The notes below the pieces were generated by a model that ran no database searches, was not told where the DNA came from, and saw nothing but the letters and a program-made list of their open reading frames with translations. A program made the translations under genes and the position numbers. 64,000 nucleotides of DNA from Halorussus vallis (GTDB taxonomy: Archaea; Halobacteriota; Halobacteria; Halobacteriales; Haladaptataceae), in assembly GCF_024138165.1 (NCBI RefSeq), contig NZ_CP100000.1:620001-684000 (forward strand), given 5' to 3'. This document shows positions 47,988 to 56,509 of the stretch, in pieces (position 1 is the first letter of the stretch; the number at the start of each line of letters is the position of its first letter).

Positions 47988-48091
47988 ACGATTCTACGAA
48001 GGTGACGGCGGTCCGACGCGAACCGACACAAAGTATATCACGCGGGTTAGTCTATTGTTACCTGTTCGCATAGAACATTGGGTGAGACGTA

Positions 48092-48247
48092 ATGCAGGAA
48101 TGTCCACACTGTGGCTCGGAACTGAGTCGGCGGACCAACTCGCAGATGCGCCGGAACGGCGACCCGCTCGGCGGGAAAAGCACCGGCGCAGAACTCGTCT
48201 CCTGTCCGGACTGCGACGGCATAATCGACGGTTTCTCGGCGCACTGA
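48092..48247 (+). CDS. 51-residue zinc-knuckle protein
   Basis: A short frame from ATG 48092 to TGA 48245-48247: MQECPHCGSELSRRTNSQMR and, about 30 residues on, LVSCPDCDGIIDGFSAH. The two CPxC knuckles (Cys4, Cys7 and Cys38, Cys41) should bind one zinc ion, a common form of haloarchaeal small regulatory zinc protein. A GGTGAG ribosome-binding-like sequence and AT-rich AAAGTATATC upstream support expression. Base composition is less GC-rich than in the neighbours. Confidence 0.65.
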   Translation: MQECPHCGSELSRRTNSQMRRNGDPLGGKSTGAELVSCPDCDGIIDGFSAH

Positions 48248-48286
48248 CCCGCCGACGACCGATTCTTTTTCGGCCGAGCGCGACGC

Positions 48287-48715
48287 TCAGCGCAGTTCCG
48301 AGAGCGTCTCGCGCGCGTTCTCGACCGCCTTCTCCTTCTTGGCGGGGTAGGCTTCGACCTTCGCGCGGAGCGTGATGCCCTCGCCGAGCGCGACCTGGCC
48401 CCGGTAGGCCGCCTGCTTGTCCAGGCGCAGGAACAGCGAGCAGTTGTCGTCGACGCGGTCGTCGAGTTCGTCGAGCACCGACTCGACGTCGGGGAGGTCG
48501 GCGAGTTTCGAGAGGACGTGGCGCATCTCGTCGGCGCGTTCGACCCGCGCGGAGAAGACGACGATGCGGTCGCCGTGGTGGCCCTCGCTCTCGGTGCGCT
48601 CGACTTCGAACTCCTCCGGAAGGAAGGTTCGAAGCGCCTGCTCAACGCGCTTGTCGTCCTCGGTGGCGTAGCAGAACGTCCGCAGGTCCACGTAGTGAAA
48701 CGGAATCTCGGCCAT
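48287..48715 (-). CDS. Archaeal RNA-binding protein (UPF/COG1325 type)
   Basis: A 142-residue protein with the order IPFHYVDLRTFCYATEDDKRVEQALRTFLPEEFEVERTESEGHHGDRIVVFSARV, then LDKQAAYRGQVALGEGITLRAKVEAYPAKKEKAV. It matches the archaeal RNA-binding family annotated as exosome-associated or DUF54-like. It likely takes part in RNA processing; the details are unknown. The alpha/beta repeat resembles two ferredoxin-like halves. It is convergent with the small zinc protein. Confidence 0.8.
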   Translation of the reverse strand: MAEIPFHYVDLRTFCYATEDDKRVEQALRTFLPEEFEVERTESEGHHGDRIVVFSARVERADEMRHVLSKLADLPDVESVLDELDDRVDDNCSLFLRLDKQAAYRGQVALGEGITLRAKVEAYPAKKEKAVENARETLSELR

Positions 48716-48845
48716 TGGGCGAGCGTAGGACGGCCGCCCTGAAAAAGACGTTCCGTTGGGTCGGCCGCGGTCCCGCCGATTCCGACCGGCACTCGGTCGA
48801 CCGCCGAGATTCGAACGAGGCGCTCGGTCGAGCGGTAGAAGCGAA

Positions 48846-49034
48846 CTACTCCTCGTCTTCGGCGGCCTCGAGCGAATCCTCGGGGATGCCGGTTTCCTGA
48901 CCGTCCTCGAAGCTGACGGAGTAGGTGGCGTCGCCGAACATGTTCTCCATGACCTGGGTAACCGTCCCCTCCTCGCCGTCGTACTCGCTGTGCTCGTCGT
49001 GCAGGATGACGCGGTCGTCTTCCTCGAAGCTCAT
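48846..49034 (-). CDS. DUF1918-like small protein
   Basis: A 62-residue protein: SFEEDDRVILHDEHSEYDGEEGTVTQVMENMFGDATYSVSFEDGQETGIPEDSLEAAEDEE. The GDRVxxxxxxxxxGxxGxVxxV start and the closing FEDGQETG strand fit small SH3-like barrels such as DUF1918. Its partner is unknown. The acidic end is typical of halophiles. Confidence 0.7.
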   Translation of the reverse strand: MSFEEDDRVILHDEHSEYDGEEGTVTQVMENMFGDATYSVSFEDGQETGIPEDSLEAAEDEE

Positions 49035-49356
49035 GCGTCGAGATACCCCCGCGGGTCGTAAAAGCGACCCGATTCTCGGTCGCCCGTGGGCGTTCCGGTC
49101 ACGACGTGGGTCGTCCAGTCGTGCTGTTCGTCCGGGTCACTGCCGGAGTCGTCCGGTCACCGCCGAGGGACAGGGTCGCCGCCGCGGGCGTGTCGACACG
49201 CCCGCGGCGGCGACTCTGCGACTCGATTTGCGTTCCATTCCACTCGACCGAAGGCTTATTCCAGCGGCCGTACAACCCCCGGAATATGACACTTCGGCAC
49301 GTTCCGCGTCCCCCTCTCCGCTCGCCCCCGGTCGCTCGCACTCCGCCGACGGCGCG
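49035..49356. other. Divergent intergenic region with a perfect palindrome
   Basis: About 320 bases between the DUF1918-like gene (minus) and the Nudix gene (plus). It contains the 40-bp palindrome at 49175-49214 and a TTATTCC/GGAATA pair (about 49257-49288). No gene is credible. Confidence 0.6.
49175..49214. repeat. Perfect 40-bp palindrome
   Basis: Two 20-base halves are exact complements without a loop, centred on TGTCGACA. Unlike the one at 45670 it lies between divergent genes, so it is more like an operator or a mobile palindrome than a terminator. Confidence 0.75.
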
Positions 49357-49920
49357 ATGACGACGCTCGACGACCTCTGGTATCTCGCGACGCGGGCCGA
49401 ACAGCAGGCCGAGCGGACCTACCACCGGTTGGCCGACGACCACGGCGACTTCCTCGACCGGACGCACGTCGACCGCGTCTCACGGCCCCGGTTCCGGACG
49501 CTCGCCGAGCGAGTGCGCGAAACCGGCGCGCCCTACGGCGCCCACTCCGTCGTCCACCGGCCGTCGGGCGAACTCCTGCTCGTCTGGCACGAGGGCGTCG
49601 AAATGTGGGTCGTCCCCGGCGGCGGCGTCCGACCCGAGGAGTCGCTGCGGGAGGCCGCCGAGCGGGAACTCCGGGAGGAGGCGGGCGTCGAGGCGACCTT
49701 CGACGGCCTGGCGATGGCGATTCGGGTCGTCGTCGAGTGCGCGGACTACTCGACGTGGGGCGTCCTCCCGCTGTTCGAGGCCCGGACCGAGGCGGCCGTC
49801 GCGCCGACCGTCGCCGACCCCGACGGCGAGATAACCGACGCCGGGTGGTTCGCGGAACTCCCGGAGAACACCCGGGACCGGGAGGACCTGTTGGCGTGGC
49901 GAGAGCACGTCGTGGGGTAA
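49357..49920 (+). CDS. Nudix hydrolase
   Basis: A 187-residue protein with a helical N-terminal part (about 1-65) and a Nudix fold. The Nudix box GGGVRPEESLREAAERELREEAGVE (about 90-114) has the full GX5EX7REUXEEXGU pattern for magnesium binding. Nudix enzymes split nucleoside diphosphates linked to another group; the substrate is undetermined. The ATG at 49357 directly starts TTLDDLWYLATRAEQQAER, the usual start of this haloarchaeal subgroup. Confidence 0.9.
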   Translation: MTTLDDLWYLATRAEQQAERTYHRLADDHGDFLDRTHVDRVSRPRFRTLAERVRETGAPYGAHSVVHRPSGELLLVWHEGVEMWVVPGGGVRPEESLREAAERELREEAGVEATFDGLAMAIRVVVECADYSTWGVLPLFEARTEAAVAPTVADPDGEITDAGWFAELPENTRDREDLLAWREHVVG

Positions 49921-50054
49921 TCCACGGAATTTATCTTCCCGGAAACTGTCGTAGCGACCAACGAACGCGGGTCACGCCGTCACCGACCGCATACTTCCGC
50001 CGGCGGACTCGTGGTGGTCGTTCGTCCGTAAGACAGAACACCCAGAGAAAAACG

Positions 50055-50375
50055 ATGGACGAAAGTATTCATCTCTCGGCCGACATCGACGTCACGCACG
50101 ACGAATCGAGCGGTGTCTACAGGGCGACGTACGCCCGAGATTGTGACGAGTCGTTGAGTACCGTCGTCGTGAGTATCGTCGCCGCTATCGCCGAAGTCGA
50201 TCCGCTCGACCTCGAACCGCTGCGAAACCACCTCGACCCGGACGCGCTAGACGACCTGTTCACGCCCACCCACAGCGGGTGCGAGCGTCCGGCGGGCGAG
50301 GTTCGATTTCCGTTCGCGGGCCATCGCGTCTCTGTCTCCGCGAACGGGGACATCGAGATTCGACCGCAGGAGTGA
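50055..50375 (+). CDS. HalOD1 output-domain protein
   Basis: A 106-residue protein consisting almost only of a HalOD1 domain: GVYRATYARDCDESLSTVVVSIVAAIAEVDPLDLEPLRNHLDPDALDDLF, then VRFPFAGHRVSVSANGDIEIRP. In haloarchaea HalOD1 is found at the end of two-component regulators or alone; its mechanism is unknown. It starts 30 bases after AT-rich sequence and ends near the hairpin at 50413. Confidence 0.85.
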   Translation: MDESIHLSADIDVTHDESSGVYRATYARDCDESLSTVVVSIVAAIAEVDPLDLEPLRNHLDPDALDDLFTPTHSGCERPAGEVRFPFAGHRVSVSANGDIEIRPQE

Positions 50376-50412
50376 ACCGTCGTCCGACTCGGGCGACCGT
50401 CGCCAGTGATAG

Positions 50413-50446
50413 CCGGGTCGCCGGTCCGTCCGGACCGGCGACCCGG
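50413..50446. terminator. GC-rich hairpin between convergent genes
   Basis: 15-base arms pair exactly around GTCC. It lies 38 bases after the HalOD1 stop and 44 before the opposite gene's stop. Confidence 0.6.
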
Positions 50447-50489
50447 TAGCCGCAGGTAGGTCCGTTCGTCGGGCCGCTCTTCGGTTCTC

Positions 50490-51320
50490 TCAGTCCGGGC
50501 CGCCGTGCGAGACGCCCTCGCGCGCGTCGGCCCGCATCCGCCGGAGCGCGGCCCGGGCGTTGCTGGCGTCGTAGCCGAACAGCACGTTCTCGCCGTAGGC
50601 GTCGGCGACCTCGGCGGCGTGAATCAGGTCGTCGACGTCCACGTCGACCGCGTAGAGTTCGACGCTGAACGGCGCGTCCAGCGCGTCTTCGAATCCGCTG
50701 GCGATGACTTCGAGCCAGTAGGTCGTCGAGTACGCCATGTCGTACAGCGGGACGACGAACTCGTCGACGTACTCCGTCAGCGCGTCGAGGTCAAGTCCGG
50801 CGCGCTCGTGGAGGTGGCCCGGGTACGGGTCGGGGTAGAGCGTGAGGTAGGTCCGACCCGGAATCCGGTCGGCCGCCTCGGCGACGAACTCCGTGATGAC
50901 GTCGGCGCGCCACTCGAAGCGGTCGTCGTACTCGCTCGCTTCGAACCGTTCCCGACACCGCTCGCAGTAACAGTACTCTTGGCGCGGGAATCCGACGTCG
51001 TCGAGACGCACGTCGGGGTTGACCGCGGCGCAGTCCTCGACGATTTCGAGGAGGCCCGCCCGGTAGTCGTCGTGGGTCGGACAGACGTACGCCCAGTCGA
51101 AGTAGGGTCGCTCACGGGTCGCGGGCGCGCCCACGTCGCTGACCGGCGCGAGCGACGGGTCGCGTTCGACCGCGGCGTTGTCACCGAAACACGAAACCAT
51201 GTTGACCCCCGATTCGAGGGGTTCCGCGGCCCGGCCGGTGACGTCCTTGACCTCGTAGAACCCCAGGTCGAACTCCGACCACTCCGTCTCCTCCTCGTTT
51301 CGCGTCACGACGCCGTACAT
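50490..51320 (-). CDS. TIM-barrel glycoside-hydrolase-like protein (putative)
   Basis: A 276-residue protein without a signal peptide. RPYFDWAYVCPTHDDYRAGLLEIVEDCAAVNPDVRLDDVGFPRQEYCYCERCRERF resembles the central part of glycoside-hydrolase-like barrels, in which an aspartate-rich strand is followed by a CxCxxC segment (Cys123, 125, 128 or nearby). YLTLYPDPYPGHLHERAGLDL, VDEFVVPLYDMAYST and FSVELYAVDVD look like further barrel strands. I cannot confirm an active site or substrate; the family is widespread in haloarchaea without known function. The ATG is at 51320. Confidence 0.5.
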   Translation of the reverse strand: MYGVVTRNEEETEWSEFDLGFYEVKDVTGRAAEPLESGVNMVSCFGDNAAVERDPSLAPVSDVGAPATRERPYFDWAYVCPTHDDYRAGLLEIVEDCAAVNPDVRLDDVGFPRQEYCYCERCRERFEASEYDDRFEWRADVITEFVAEAADRIPGRTYLTLYPDPYPGHLHERAGLDLDALTEYVDEFVVPLYDMAYSTTYWLEVIASGFEDALDAPFSVELYAVDVDVDDLIHAAEVADAYGENVLFGYDASNARAALRRMRADAREGVSHGGPD

Positions 51321-51408
51321 GCACGCTCGTTAGAAACGGGGCGGGGTAAGTCGTTCGCTCTCTGAACCGCGGGCGGCCGGCCGTCGCCCGACCGCCGGAC
51401 CGCGGGCG

Positions 51409-52155
51409 CTATCCGCGGTTGCACCCCTGGGGCAGACTCACGTTCGCGGTGGTTCCCCCCGAGATGGAGCCGACCGACCACTTGCTCACGTGACCCTTGA
51501 TGACCAGCGCCTCGCCGACCTGGCCTCCTTTCACCGTGATGTCGGGCTTGTCTCCGCTCGTGGTGGGGTCGAAGGCGGCGCTGTCGTTCGCCCGCGGCCC
51601 GATAGTCATGTTCCCGCACCGTATGGCGTCCTCGACGACCATGGTGTCGATGACGACGCCCGAGACGGTCTTGTTCTTCGTCCAGTGGCGGTCGATGGTC
51701 CGGTTCTGGACGTTCGGGTCGATGAACTGCCCGCCGGGCACGCTCAGCACCGACTTGTTGCGGACGACGAGCGTCCGGGCGGTGACGTTCTTGAGTCGGG
51801 CGCGTTCGAGTTCGAACTCCCCGATGGTCACGTTCCGGAGCGTGACGTTCCGCTGGACCCCGTTCGGCGTGGTGGCGTTCCGGACGACGACCTTCCGGAC
51901 CGTGACGTTCAGGACCGTCGAGTTCCGGAGGAGCCACGTCTTGATGGTGACGTTGTCGAGCGACACTTTGTACTGCAACGGTCGTTGTACCGGCGAGTCG
52001 TCTACCGCTGTCGGGCGGTCGGCCTGGACCCGACCCGGACGCTCGTCCGAGAACGGACGCTCGAGGTCGGCGGCCGGCGCGCCGCCGACCGGGGCGACGC
52101 CGGCCAGCAGGACCAGCGCCGACAGGACGACTGCGGCGGTTGCTCGTGCGTGCAT
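51409..52155 (-). CDS. Exported pentapeptide-repeat protein rich in N-glycosylation sequons
   Basis: A 248-residue secreted protein: MHARATAAVVLSALVLLAGV (signal peptide, probable cleavage near GGAPAADL), an acidic spacer, then about 62-135 in pentads of the form hydrophobic-x-N-(V/A/S)-T/S, for example LDNVT, LRNST, VLNVT, VRNAT, QRNVT, LRNVT, LKNVT, VRNKS. Asparagines at 68, 78, 83, 93, 103, 108, 123 and 133 all keep a five-residue register, as in pentapeptide-repeat beta-helices. Thirteen N-x-S/T sequons occur in all (also 151, 161, 182, 190, 238). A Cys pair (180, 245) may close the C-terminal part. It is probably a surface protein. Confidence 0.7.
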   Translation of the reverse strand: MHARATAAVVLSALVLLAGVAPVGGAPAADLERPFSDERPGRVQADRPTAVDDSPVQRPLQYKVSLDNVTIKTWLLRNSTVLNVTVRKVVVRNATTPNGVQRNVTLRNVTIGEFELERARLKNVTARTLVVRNKSVLSVPGGQFIDPNVQNRTIDRHWTKNKTVSGVVIDTMVVEDAIRCGNMTIGPRANDSAAFDPTTSGDKPDITVKGGQVGEALVIKGHVSKWSVGSISGGTTANVSLPQGCNRG

Positions 52156-52328
52156 TTCCTCGCAAAGTACGGCGCGGCGAAGAATAAACGAACGCGACCG
52201 TTCCGACCGTTTTCGCGCGAAACCCCGCGTTTCGAGGCGGGTAGCCGATACTTATTCGGCCGCTCGGCGCGCGTTCGGCCGCTCGACGTGCATTCTCCCA
52301 GCCGACGCACGCTCCACCAATCGACGCA

Positions 52329-52353
52329 CGTGCGGCCGCCGGGCGGCCGCACG
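52329..52353. terminator. GC-rich hairpin downstream of pyrI
   Basis: CGTGCGGCCGCC and GGCGGCCGCACG pair exactly around one G. It lies 20 bases downstream of the pyrI stop and is likely an end signal for the pyrBI transcript. Confidence 0.6.
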
Positions 52354-52372
52354 CGCGTCGACCCGACCGACG

Positions 52373-52834
52373 CTACTCGACGCTGATGTGGGCCGCGAGG
52401 TCCTCGCGGACGATGGTTTCGCAGTACTCGCAGCGAACGCCGTCGTCGAGCACCTCGAACTTCGTCTCGACCGGTTCGTCGGCGTTCGTGATGCAGTTGC
52501 GGTTCGGACACGACAGCACGCCGACGACGCGGTCGGGGCGTTCGAGTTGCTGCTTCTCGACCACCTCGTACTCCCGGACGATGTTGATGGTCGCCTCGGG
52601 CGCGATGAGCGACAGCACGTCGACCTCGTTCTGGCTGAGTTCCTTGCCCTCGACCTTCACGATGTCCTTGCGGCGCATCCGGTCGCTTGGGACGTTCATC
52701 CCGACGCTGACCGCCTCGCCCTTCGACCCGTCGATGCCGAGGATGGCCAGGACGTTGAGCGCCTGGCCGGCGCGGACGTGGTCGATGACGGTGCCGTTTC
52801 GGATCTTGCTCACGCGGAGTTGGTGGTCGCTCAT
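52373..52834 (-). CDS. pyrI: Aspartate carbamoyltransferase regulatory subunit
   Basis: A 153-residue subunit. The nucleotide-binding N-terminal domain reads [51 protein letters not shown] and [23 protein letters not shown]. The C-terminal zinc domain has [12 protein letters not shown] and CEYCE (four cysteines, zinc bound at the interface with PyrB). It gives the PyrB trimer its allosteric response to ATP and CTP. Its start overlaps the pyrB stop (ATGA). Confidence 0.95.
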   Translation of the reverse strand: MSDHQLRVSKIRNGTVIDHVRAGQALNVLAILGIDGSKGEAVSVGMNVPSDRMRRKDIVKVEGKELSQNEVDVLSLIAPEATINIVREYEVVEKQQLERPDRVVGVLSCPNRNCITNADEPVETKFEVLDDGVRCEYCETIVREDLAAHISVE

Positions 52835-53751
52835 CGGTCTTCCTCCTGCTCCAGCATCAGGTCGAGCAGCGCCATCCGGACGGGGACGCCGTTGTGGGCC
52901 TGTTCGAAGTACTTCGCGTAGGCGGTGTCGTCCACCTCGGAGGCGATCTCGTCGACCCGCGGGAGCGGGTGCATCACGGTCAGGTCGTCCTTCGCGTCCT
53001 CCAGGGTTTCGAGGTCGATGCCGTACTCGCCCGCGATGGCGTGGTACTCGTTCTCGTCGGGGAAGCGCTCGCGCTGGATGCGCGTGACGTAGAGCACGTC
53101 GAGCGACGGGAGCACCTCGTCGAGGTCTGTGTGCTCGCGGACGTTCGCGCCGCGCTCGTGGAGGTCGTAGCGGACGCTCCGGGGGAGCTTCAGGCTCTCG
53201 GGGCTGACGAAGTGCTGCTGGGCGTCGAAGTTGGTCAGCGCGTGGGCGAGCGAGTGGACCGTCCGGCCGTACTTCAGGTCGCCCATGATGCCGATGTTCA
53301 GTCCGTCGAGACCCGACGACTCACGGATGGTGTAGAGGTCGAGCAGGGTCTGGGTCGGGTGGTGGCCCGCCCCATCGCCCGCGTTCAGGAGGGGCACGTC
53401 GACGAACTCGCTGACCATCTTGGCCGCGCCCTGACTGGGGTGGCGCAACACCAGAGCGTCGGCGTACCCCTCGATGACCCGGGCGGTGTCGGCGAGGCTC
53501 TCGCCCTTCTTCACCGACGAGGAGTCGACGGGACCCATGTCCACGGCGTCGCCGCCGAGGCGCTTGATGGCCGTCTCGAAGCTCATCTTCGTGCGCGTGC
53601 TCGGCTCGTAGAACATCAGTCCGAGCACCGTGTCCTCGCGACGGTCGGCGAACGCGCCGAGGTCGGCGTCGATCTCGGCCGCGCGGTCGAGGACCTCCTC
53701 GATGTCGGGTCGAGAGAGTTGTTTTGCGGTAATGAGGTGGTCGTGCCGCAT
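52831..53751 (-). CDS. pyrB: Aspartate carbamoyltransferase catalytic subunit
   Basis: A 306-residue transcarbamoylase, the second step of pyrimidine synthesis: [25 protein letters not shown] (carbamoyl-phosphate motif STRT), [53 protein letters not shown] and [17 protein letters not shown]. All active-site residues are visible. It pairs with the overlapping pyrI to form the allosteric enzyme. Confidence 0.96.
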   Translation of the reverse strand: MRHDHLITAKQLSRPDIEEVLDRAAEIDADLGAFADRREDTVLGLMFYEPSTRTKMSFETAIKRLGGDAVDMGPVDSSSVKKGESLADTARVIEGYADALVLRHPSQGAAKMVSEFVDVPLLNAGDGAGHHPTQTLLDLYTIRESSGLDGLNIGIMGDLKYGRTVHSLAHALTNFDAQQHFVSPESLKLPRSVRYDLHERGANVREHTDLDEVLPSLDVLYVTRIQRERFPDENEYHAIAGEYGIDLETLEDAKDDLTVMHPLPRVDEIASEVDDTAYAKYFEQAHNGVPVRMALLDLMLEQEEDR

Positions 53752-53870
53752 CAGTAGAGTGTGGGTGGCCCGGCGTTATTGAATCTCCCGGACTACACCG
53801 AGAGCGAGTAACGTGTCGGGAGAGCGATATCGGCGTGAGATTCATCCGGATACAGCCCAACGTAGTGTCG

Positions 53871-55208
53871 ATGAGTTCCTCACCGCCCGGCCCGAAGGGC
53901 GAGCCGTTGTTCGGTAGCAGTCGCCGGTACGCCCGCGACCCGTTTCGCTTCCTGTCTGCCTGCGAACAGGCGTACGGGGACGTCGTCCGATTCGACCTCG
54001 GGCCGCTCGACACCTACCTCCTGACCGACCCCGCCGACGTCGAGCGGGTGCTGGTTTCGGAGGCCGAGAAGTTCCGCAAGCCCGACTTCCAGGACGACGC
54101 GCTCGGCGACCTGCTCGGCAAGGGCCTCCTGCTCAGCGAGGGCCAGACCTGGCGCGACCAGCGCGAACTCGCCAATCCGGCGTTCCGGGCGAGTCGGCTG
54201 ACGGGGTTCGCCGACGACATCGTCGCCCACAGCGACGACCTGCTGGCCGGCTGGTCGGACGGCGCGGAGGTCGACGTCGAACTGGACATGACCCAGGTGA
54301 CGCTCGCGGTCATCGTCGACCTGATGCTGGGCACCGACCTCGACGACCGGCGGGTCCGGACCATCCGCGAGGCGCTGGAACCGCTGGGTGCCCGGTTCGA
54401 ACCCGACCCCGTCCGGTTCGCCGCACCGCAGTGGCTCCCGATGCCCGGTGACGGCGAGTACGCCGACGCGGTCGAGACGATGGAGGGCGTCATCGACGAC
54501 ATCGTCGCCGAACGCCGGGGCACCCACGGCGACGCGACGACCGACGAGGGGCCGGACGACCTGCTGTCGATTCTGCTCCGGGCGCAGGACCGCGGCGAGC
54601 AGTCCGACCGCATGATCCGCGACGAGGTGATGACGATGCTGCTGGCGGGCCACGACACCACCGCGCTCACCCTGACCTACGCGTGGTATCTGCTCTCGCA
54701 GCACCCCGAGGTCGAACGACGGGTCCACGAGGAGGTCGACGCGGTGCTCGGCGACGACCCGCCGACGATGGCCGACGTCGGGAACCTCGACCTCGTCGGG
54801 CGGGTCGTCGACGAGTCGATGCGGCTCTACCCGCCGGTGTACACGATGTTCCGCGAGCCGAAGGGCCCTGTGGAACTAGGCGGATACCGGATTCCGGAGG
54901 ACGCCGCGGTCATGCTCTCGCAGTGGGCGATCCACCGCTCGGAGCGGTACTGGGACGCCCCCGACGAGTTCGACCCCGACCGGTGGTCGCGCGAGGTCGA
55001 CCGGCCGCGGTTCGCGTACTTCCCGTTCGGCGGGGGGCCGCGCCACTGCATCGGCAAACACCTCGCCACATTGGAGGCGAAACTCATCCTCGCCCGGACC
55101 GCCCAGCGGTACCGCCTCGAGTACGCCCGAGAGCGCGACCCGGAACTCAGGCCGACCCTGACGATGCACCCCAGGGACGGGATGCCGATGCGGGTCCACG
55201 AGCGGTGA
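53871..55208 (+). CDS. Cytochrome P450
   Basis: A 445-residue P450. Helix I holds AGHDTT (259-264) for oxygen activation. Glu315-Ser-Met-Arg318 is the ExxR motif of helix K, and FPFGGGPRHCIGKH contains the heme cysteine Cys393. A WRDQREL segment near 94-100 contacts the heme propionate. It resembles bacterial CYP102/CYP120-like soluble forms without a reductase domain; redox partners must be elsewhere, and the substrate is unknown. The ATG at 53871 is preferred over 53835 since PPGPKGEPLFGSS is the usual proline-rich start. Confidence 0.9.
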   Translation: MSSSPPGPKGEPLFGSSRRYARDPFRFLSACEQAYGDVVRFDLGPLDTYLLTDPADVERVLVSEAEKFRKPDFQDDALGDLLGKGLLLSEGQTWRDQRELANPAFRASRLTGFADDIVAHSDDLLAGWSDGAEVDVELDMTQVTLAVIVDLMLGTDLDDRRVRTIREALEPLGARFEPDPVRFAAPQWLPMPGDGEYADAVETMEGVIDDIVAERRGTHGDATTDEGPDDLLSILLRAQDRGEQSDRMIRDEVMTMLLAGHDTTALTLTYAWYLLSQHPEVERRVHEEVDAVLGDDPPTMADVGNLDLVGRVVDESMRLYPPVYTMFREPKGPVELGGYRIPEDAAVMLSQWAIHRSERYWDAPDEFDPDRWSREVDRPRFAYFPFGGGPRHCIGKHLATLEAKLILARTAQRYRLEYARERDPELRPTLTMHPRDGMPMRVHER

Positions 55209-55308
55209 GGGCCGAGCCGGCGAAATCGCGTCGAGCGACGCAGAGATTCCGGTCACAGTGTTCCGCGGTGCCACGGAGTATTTCTCTCAGGAAGACGGAG
55301 ACGGAGGT

Positions 55309-55611
55309 GTGCCGACTGCCTACATCACCGCCCCGCCAGACGCCGCGGGGAACATCGCCGAGTTGCTGGTCGAGGAACGCCTCGCGGCCTGCGTCAACCG
55401 TTTCCCCTGCGTCTCGGTCTACCGGTGGGACGACGAGATTCAGCGCGACGACGAGGTGGTCCTGCTGGCGAAGACGACCGAGGAGGCGTACGACCGCCTC
55501 GCAGAACGAGTCGAGGAGGTCCACCCTTACGACGTACCGTGCATCGAGCGGTTCGAGGAGACGGACCTGCTGGCGTCGTTCGCCGAGTGGCGCGCGGAGG
55601 CGGTCGAGTGA
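55309..55611 (+). CDS. cutA: CutA-like divalent-cation tolerance protein
   Basis: A 100-residue protein from a GTG start (55309): PTAYITAPPDAAGNIAELLVEERLAACVNRFPCVSVYRWDDEIQRDDEVVLLAKTT, then VEEVHPYDVPCIERFEE. The LAACVN, YRWxxEI and HPYDVPCI blocks are the CutA signature, and the protein should form a trimer of PII-like folds. The role in copper tolerance known in bacteria is not established in archaea. The GTG codon is chosen since no ATG lies near the conserved start. Confidence 0.88.
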   Translation: MPTAYITAPPDAAGNIAELLVEERLAACVNRFPCVSVYRWDDEIQRDDEVVLLAKTTEEAYDRLAERVEEVHPYDVPCIERFEETDLLASFAEWRAEAVE

Positions 55612-55727
55612 CCCGGAATCGAAATCGCCAGCGCGGCCCGTGGGCGCTAGTGGTCGGCGTCCTGCTGGTGGCGCTCGCCGCCATCGCCCGCGGCGCGCTC
55701 CGGCGACTCCGGCGGCGGAGTCGGTAG
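55608..55727 (+). CDS. 39-residue membrane protein overlapping cutA
   Basis: A frame beginning with GTG at 55608 that overlaps the cutA stop (GTGA). It reads a basic start (TRNRNRQRGPW), one hydrophobic helix (ALVVGVLLVALAAIA) and an arginine-rich end (RRLRRRSR). The coupling to cutA and the clear membrane helix favour a real small protein. The arginine-rich flanks are unusual for acidic haloarchaeal proteins. No function is assigned. Confidence 0.45.
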   Translation: MTRNRNRQRGPWALVVGVLLVALAAIARGALRRLRRRSR

Positions 55728-55728
55728 T

Positions 55729-56403
55729 TTAACTCCGCGCTCGGAGTTCGTCCAGCACCGCGAGCGTCCCGTCGGAGTACGACCGCTCCAGCACCACGTC
55801 GGCGGCGCGCTTGGCCTTCTCGTCGGCGTTCGCCACCGCGTAGGACTCCCCGGCGACGCCGAACGTCGAGACGTCGTTCTCCGAGTCGCCGACGGCGACG
55901 AACTCCGCGGGGTCCCGGTCGAGCAGTCGCGCGACCGACTTCAGCCCCTGGCCCTTGCCGATGCCGGCCGACTTGACGTGGTAGGCGTAGCCGGTGTCGA
56001 CGACCTCCAGGCCGTGCTCGTCGGCCAGTTCTTCGAGCGGGGCGAGCGGTTGGTCGCGGGCGACCGCGATTTCGGTTTCGCGCCAGCGGTTGGTCAGGTC
56101 GCTCTTTCCCCAGCCGAGGTCGTAGCCCGCCGCGACGTACTCCTCGGCGACCCGGCGGGCCGCCTCGCCGTCGGCGTTCTTCGTCACCTCGTCGCGCGCC
56201 AAGACGATGCCGCCGTTCTCGGCGATGACGTTCTGCTCGACGTACATGAAGTGACAGAGCGCGACCGGGTAGGGGAACGCCTTGCCGGTCGCCACGACGA
56301 CCGGCGCCTCCCACCGGGGGAGCACGTCGAAGAAGCGCGGGTCGATGGAGTCGTCGGGCCGGGTGAGCGTGCCGTCGATGTCGAGGACGAGCGGCGGAAC
56401 CAT
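55729..56403 (-). CDS. HAD-type phosphoglycolate phosphatase
   Basis: A 224-residue HAD-superfamily hydrolase of the archaeal PGP type: VLDIDGTLTRPDDSID (DxDGT nucleophile motif), VVATGKAFPYPVALCHFM (motif II threonine), KGQGLKSVARLL (motif III lysine), and FVAVGDSENDVSTFGVAG (GDSxND motif IV). The cap domain lies between about 85 and 155. It probably removes phosphate from 2-phosphoglycolate; sugar phosphates are alternatives for the Cof-like branch. It is convergent with the 39-residue frame. Confidence 0.87.
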   Translation of the reverse strand: MVPPLVLDIDGTLTRPDDSIDPRFFDVLPRWEAPVVVATGKAFPYPVALCHFMYVEQNVIAENGGIVLARDEVTKNADGEAARRVAEEYVAAGYDLGWGKSDLTNRWRETEIAVARDQPLAPLEELADEHGLEVVDTGYAYHVKSAGIGKGQGLKSVARLLDRDPAEFVAVGDSENDVSTFGVAGESYAVANADEKAKRAADVVLERSYSDGTLAVLDELRARS

Positions 56404-56449
56404 GGCTCACCGTCGGGGAGTCGCGCACAAAAAGCGGTCGTTCCAGGTT

Positions 56450-56485
56450 GCGTTCGACGCCTCGCCGCCGCGAGGCGTCGAACGC
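56450..56485. terminator. GC-rich hairpin after the putative glycerol transporter gene
   Basis: 15-base arms (56450-56464 and 56471-56485) pair exactly around a six-base loop, 24 bases downstream of the transporter gene stop. It is probably the end of the glpK transcript. Confidence 0.6.
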
Positions 56486-56509
56486 GCGAACTATCGCGCC
56501 GCCGGTCGC

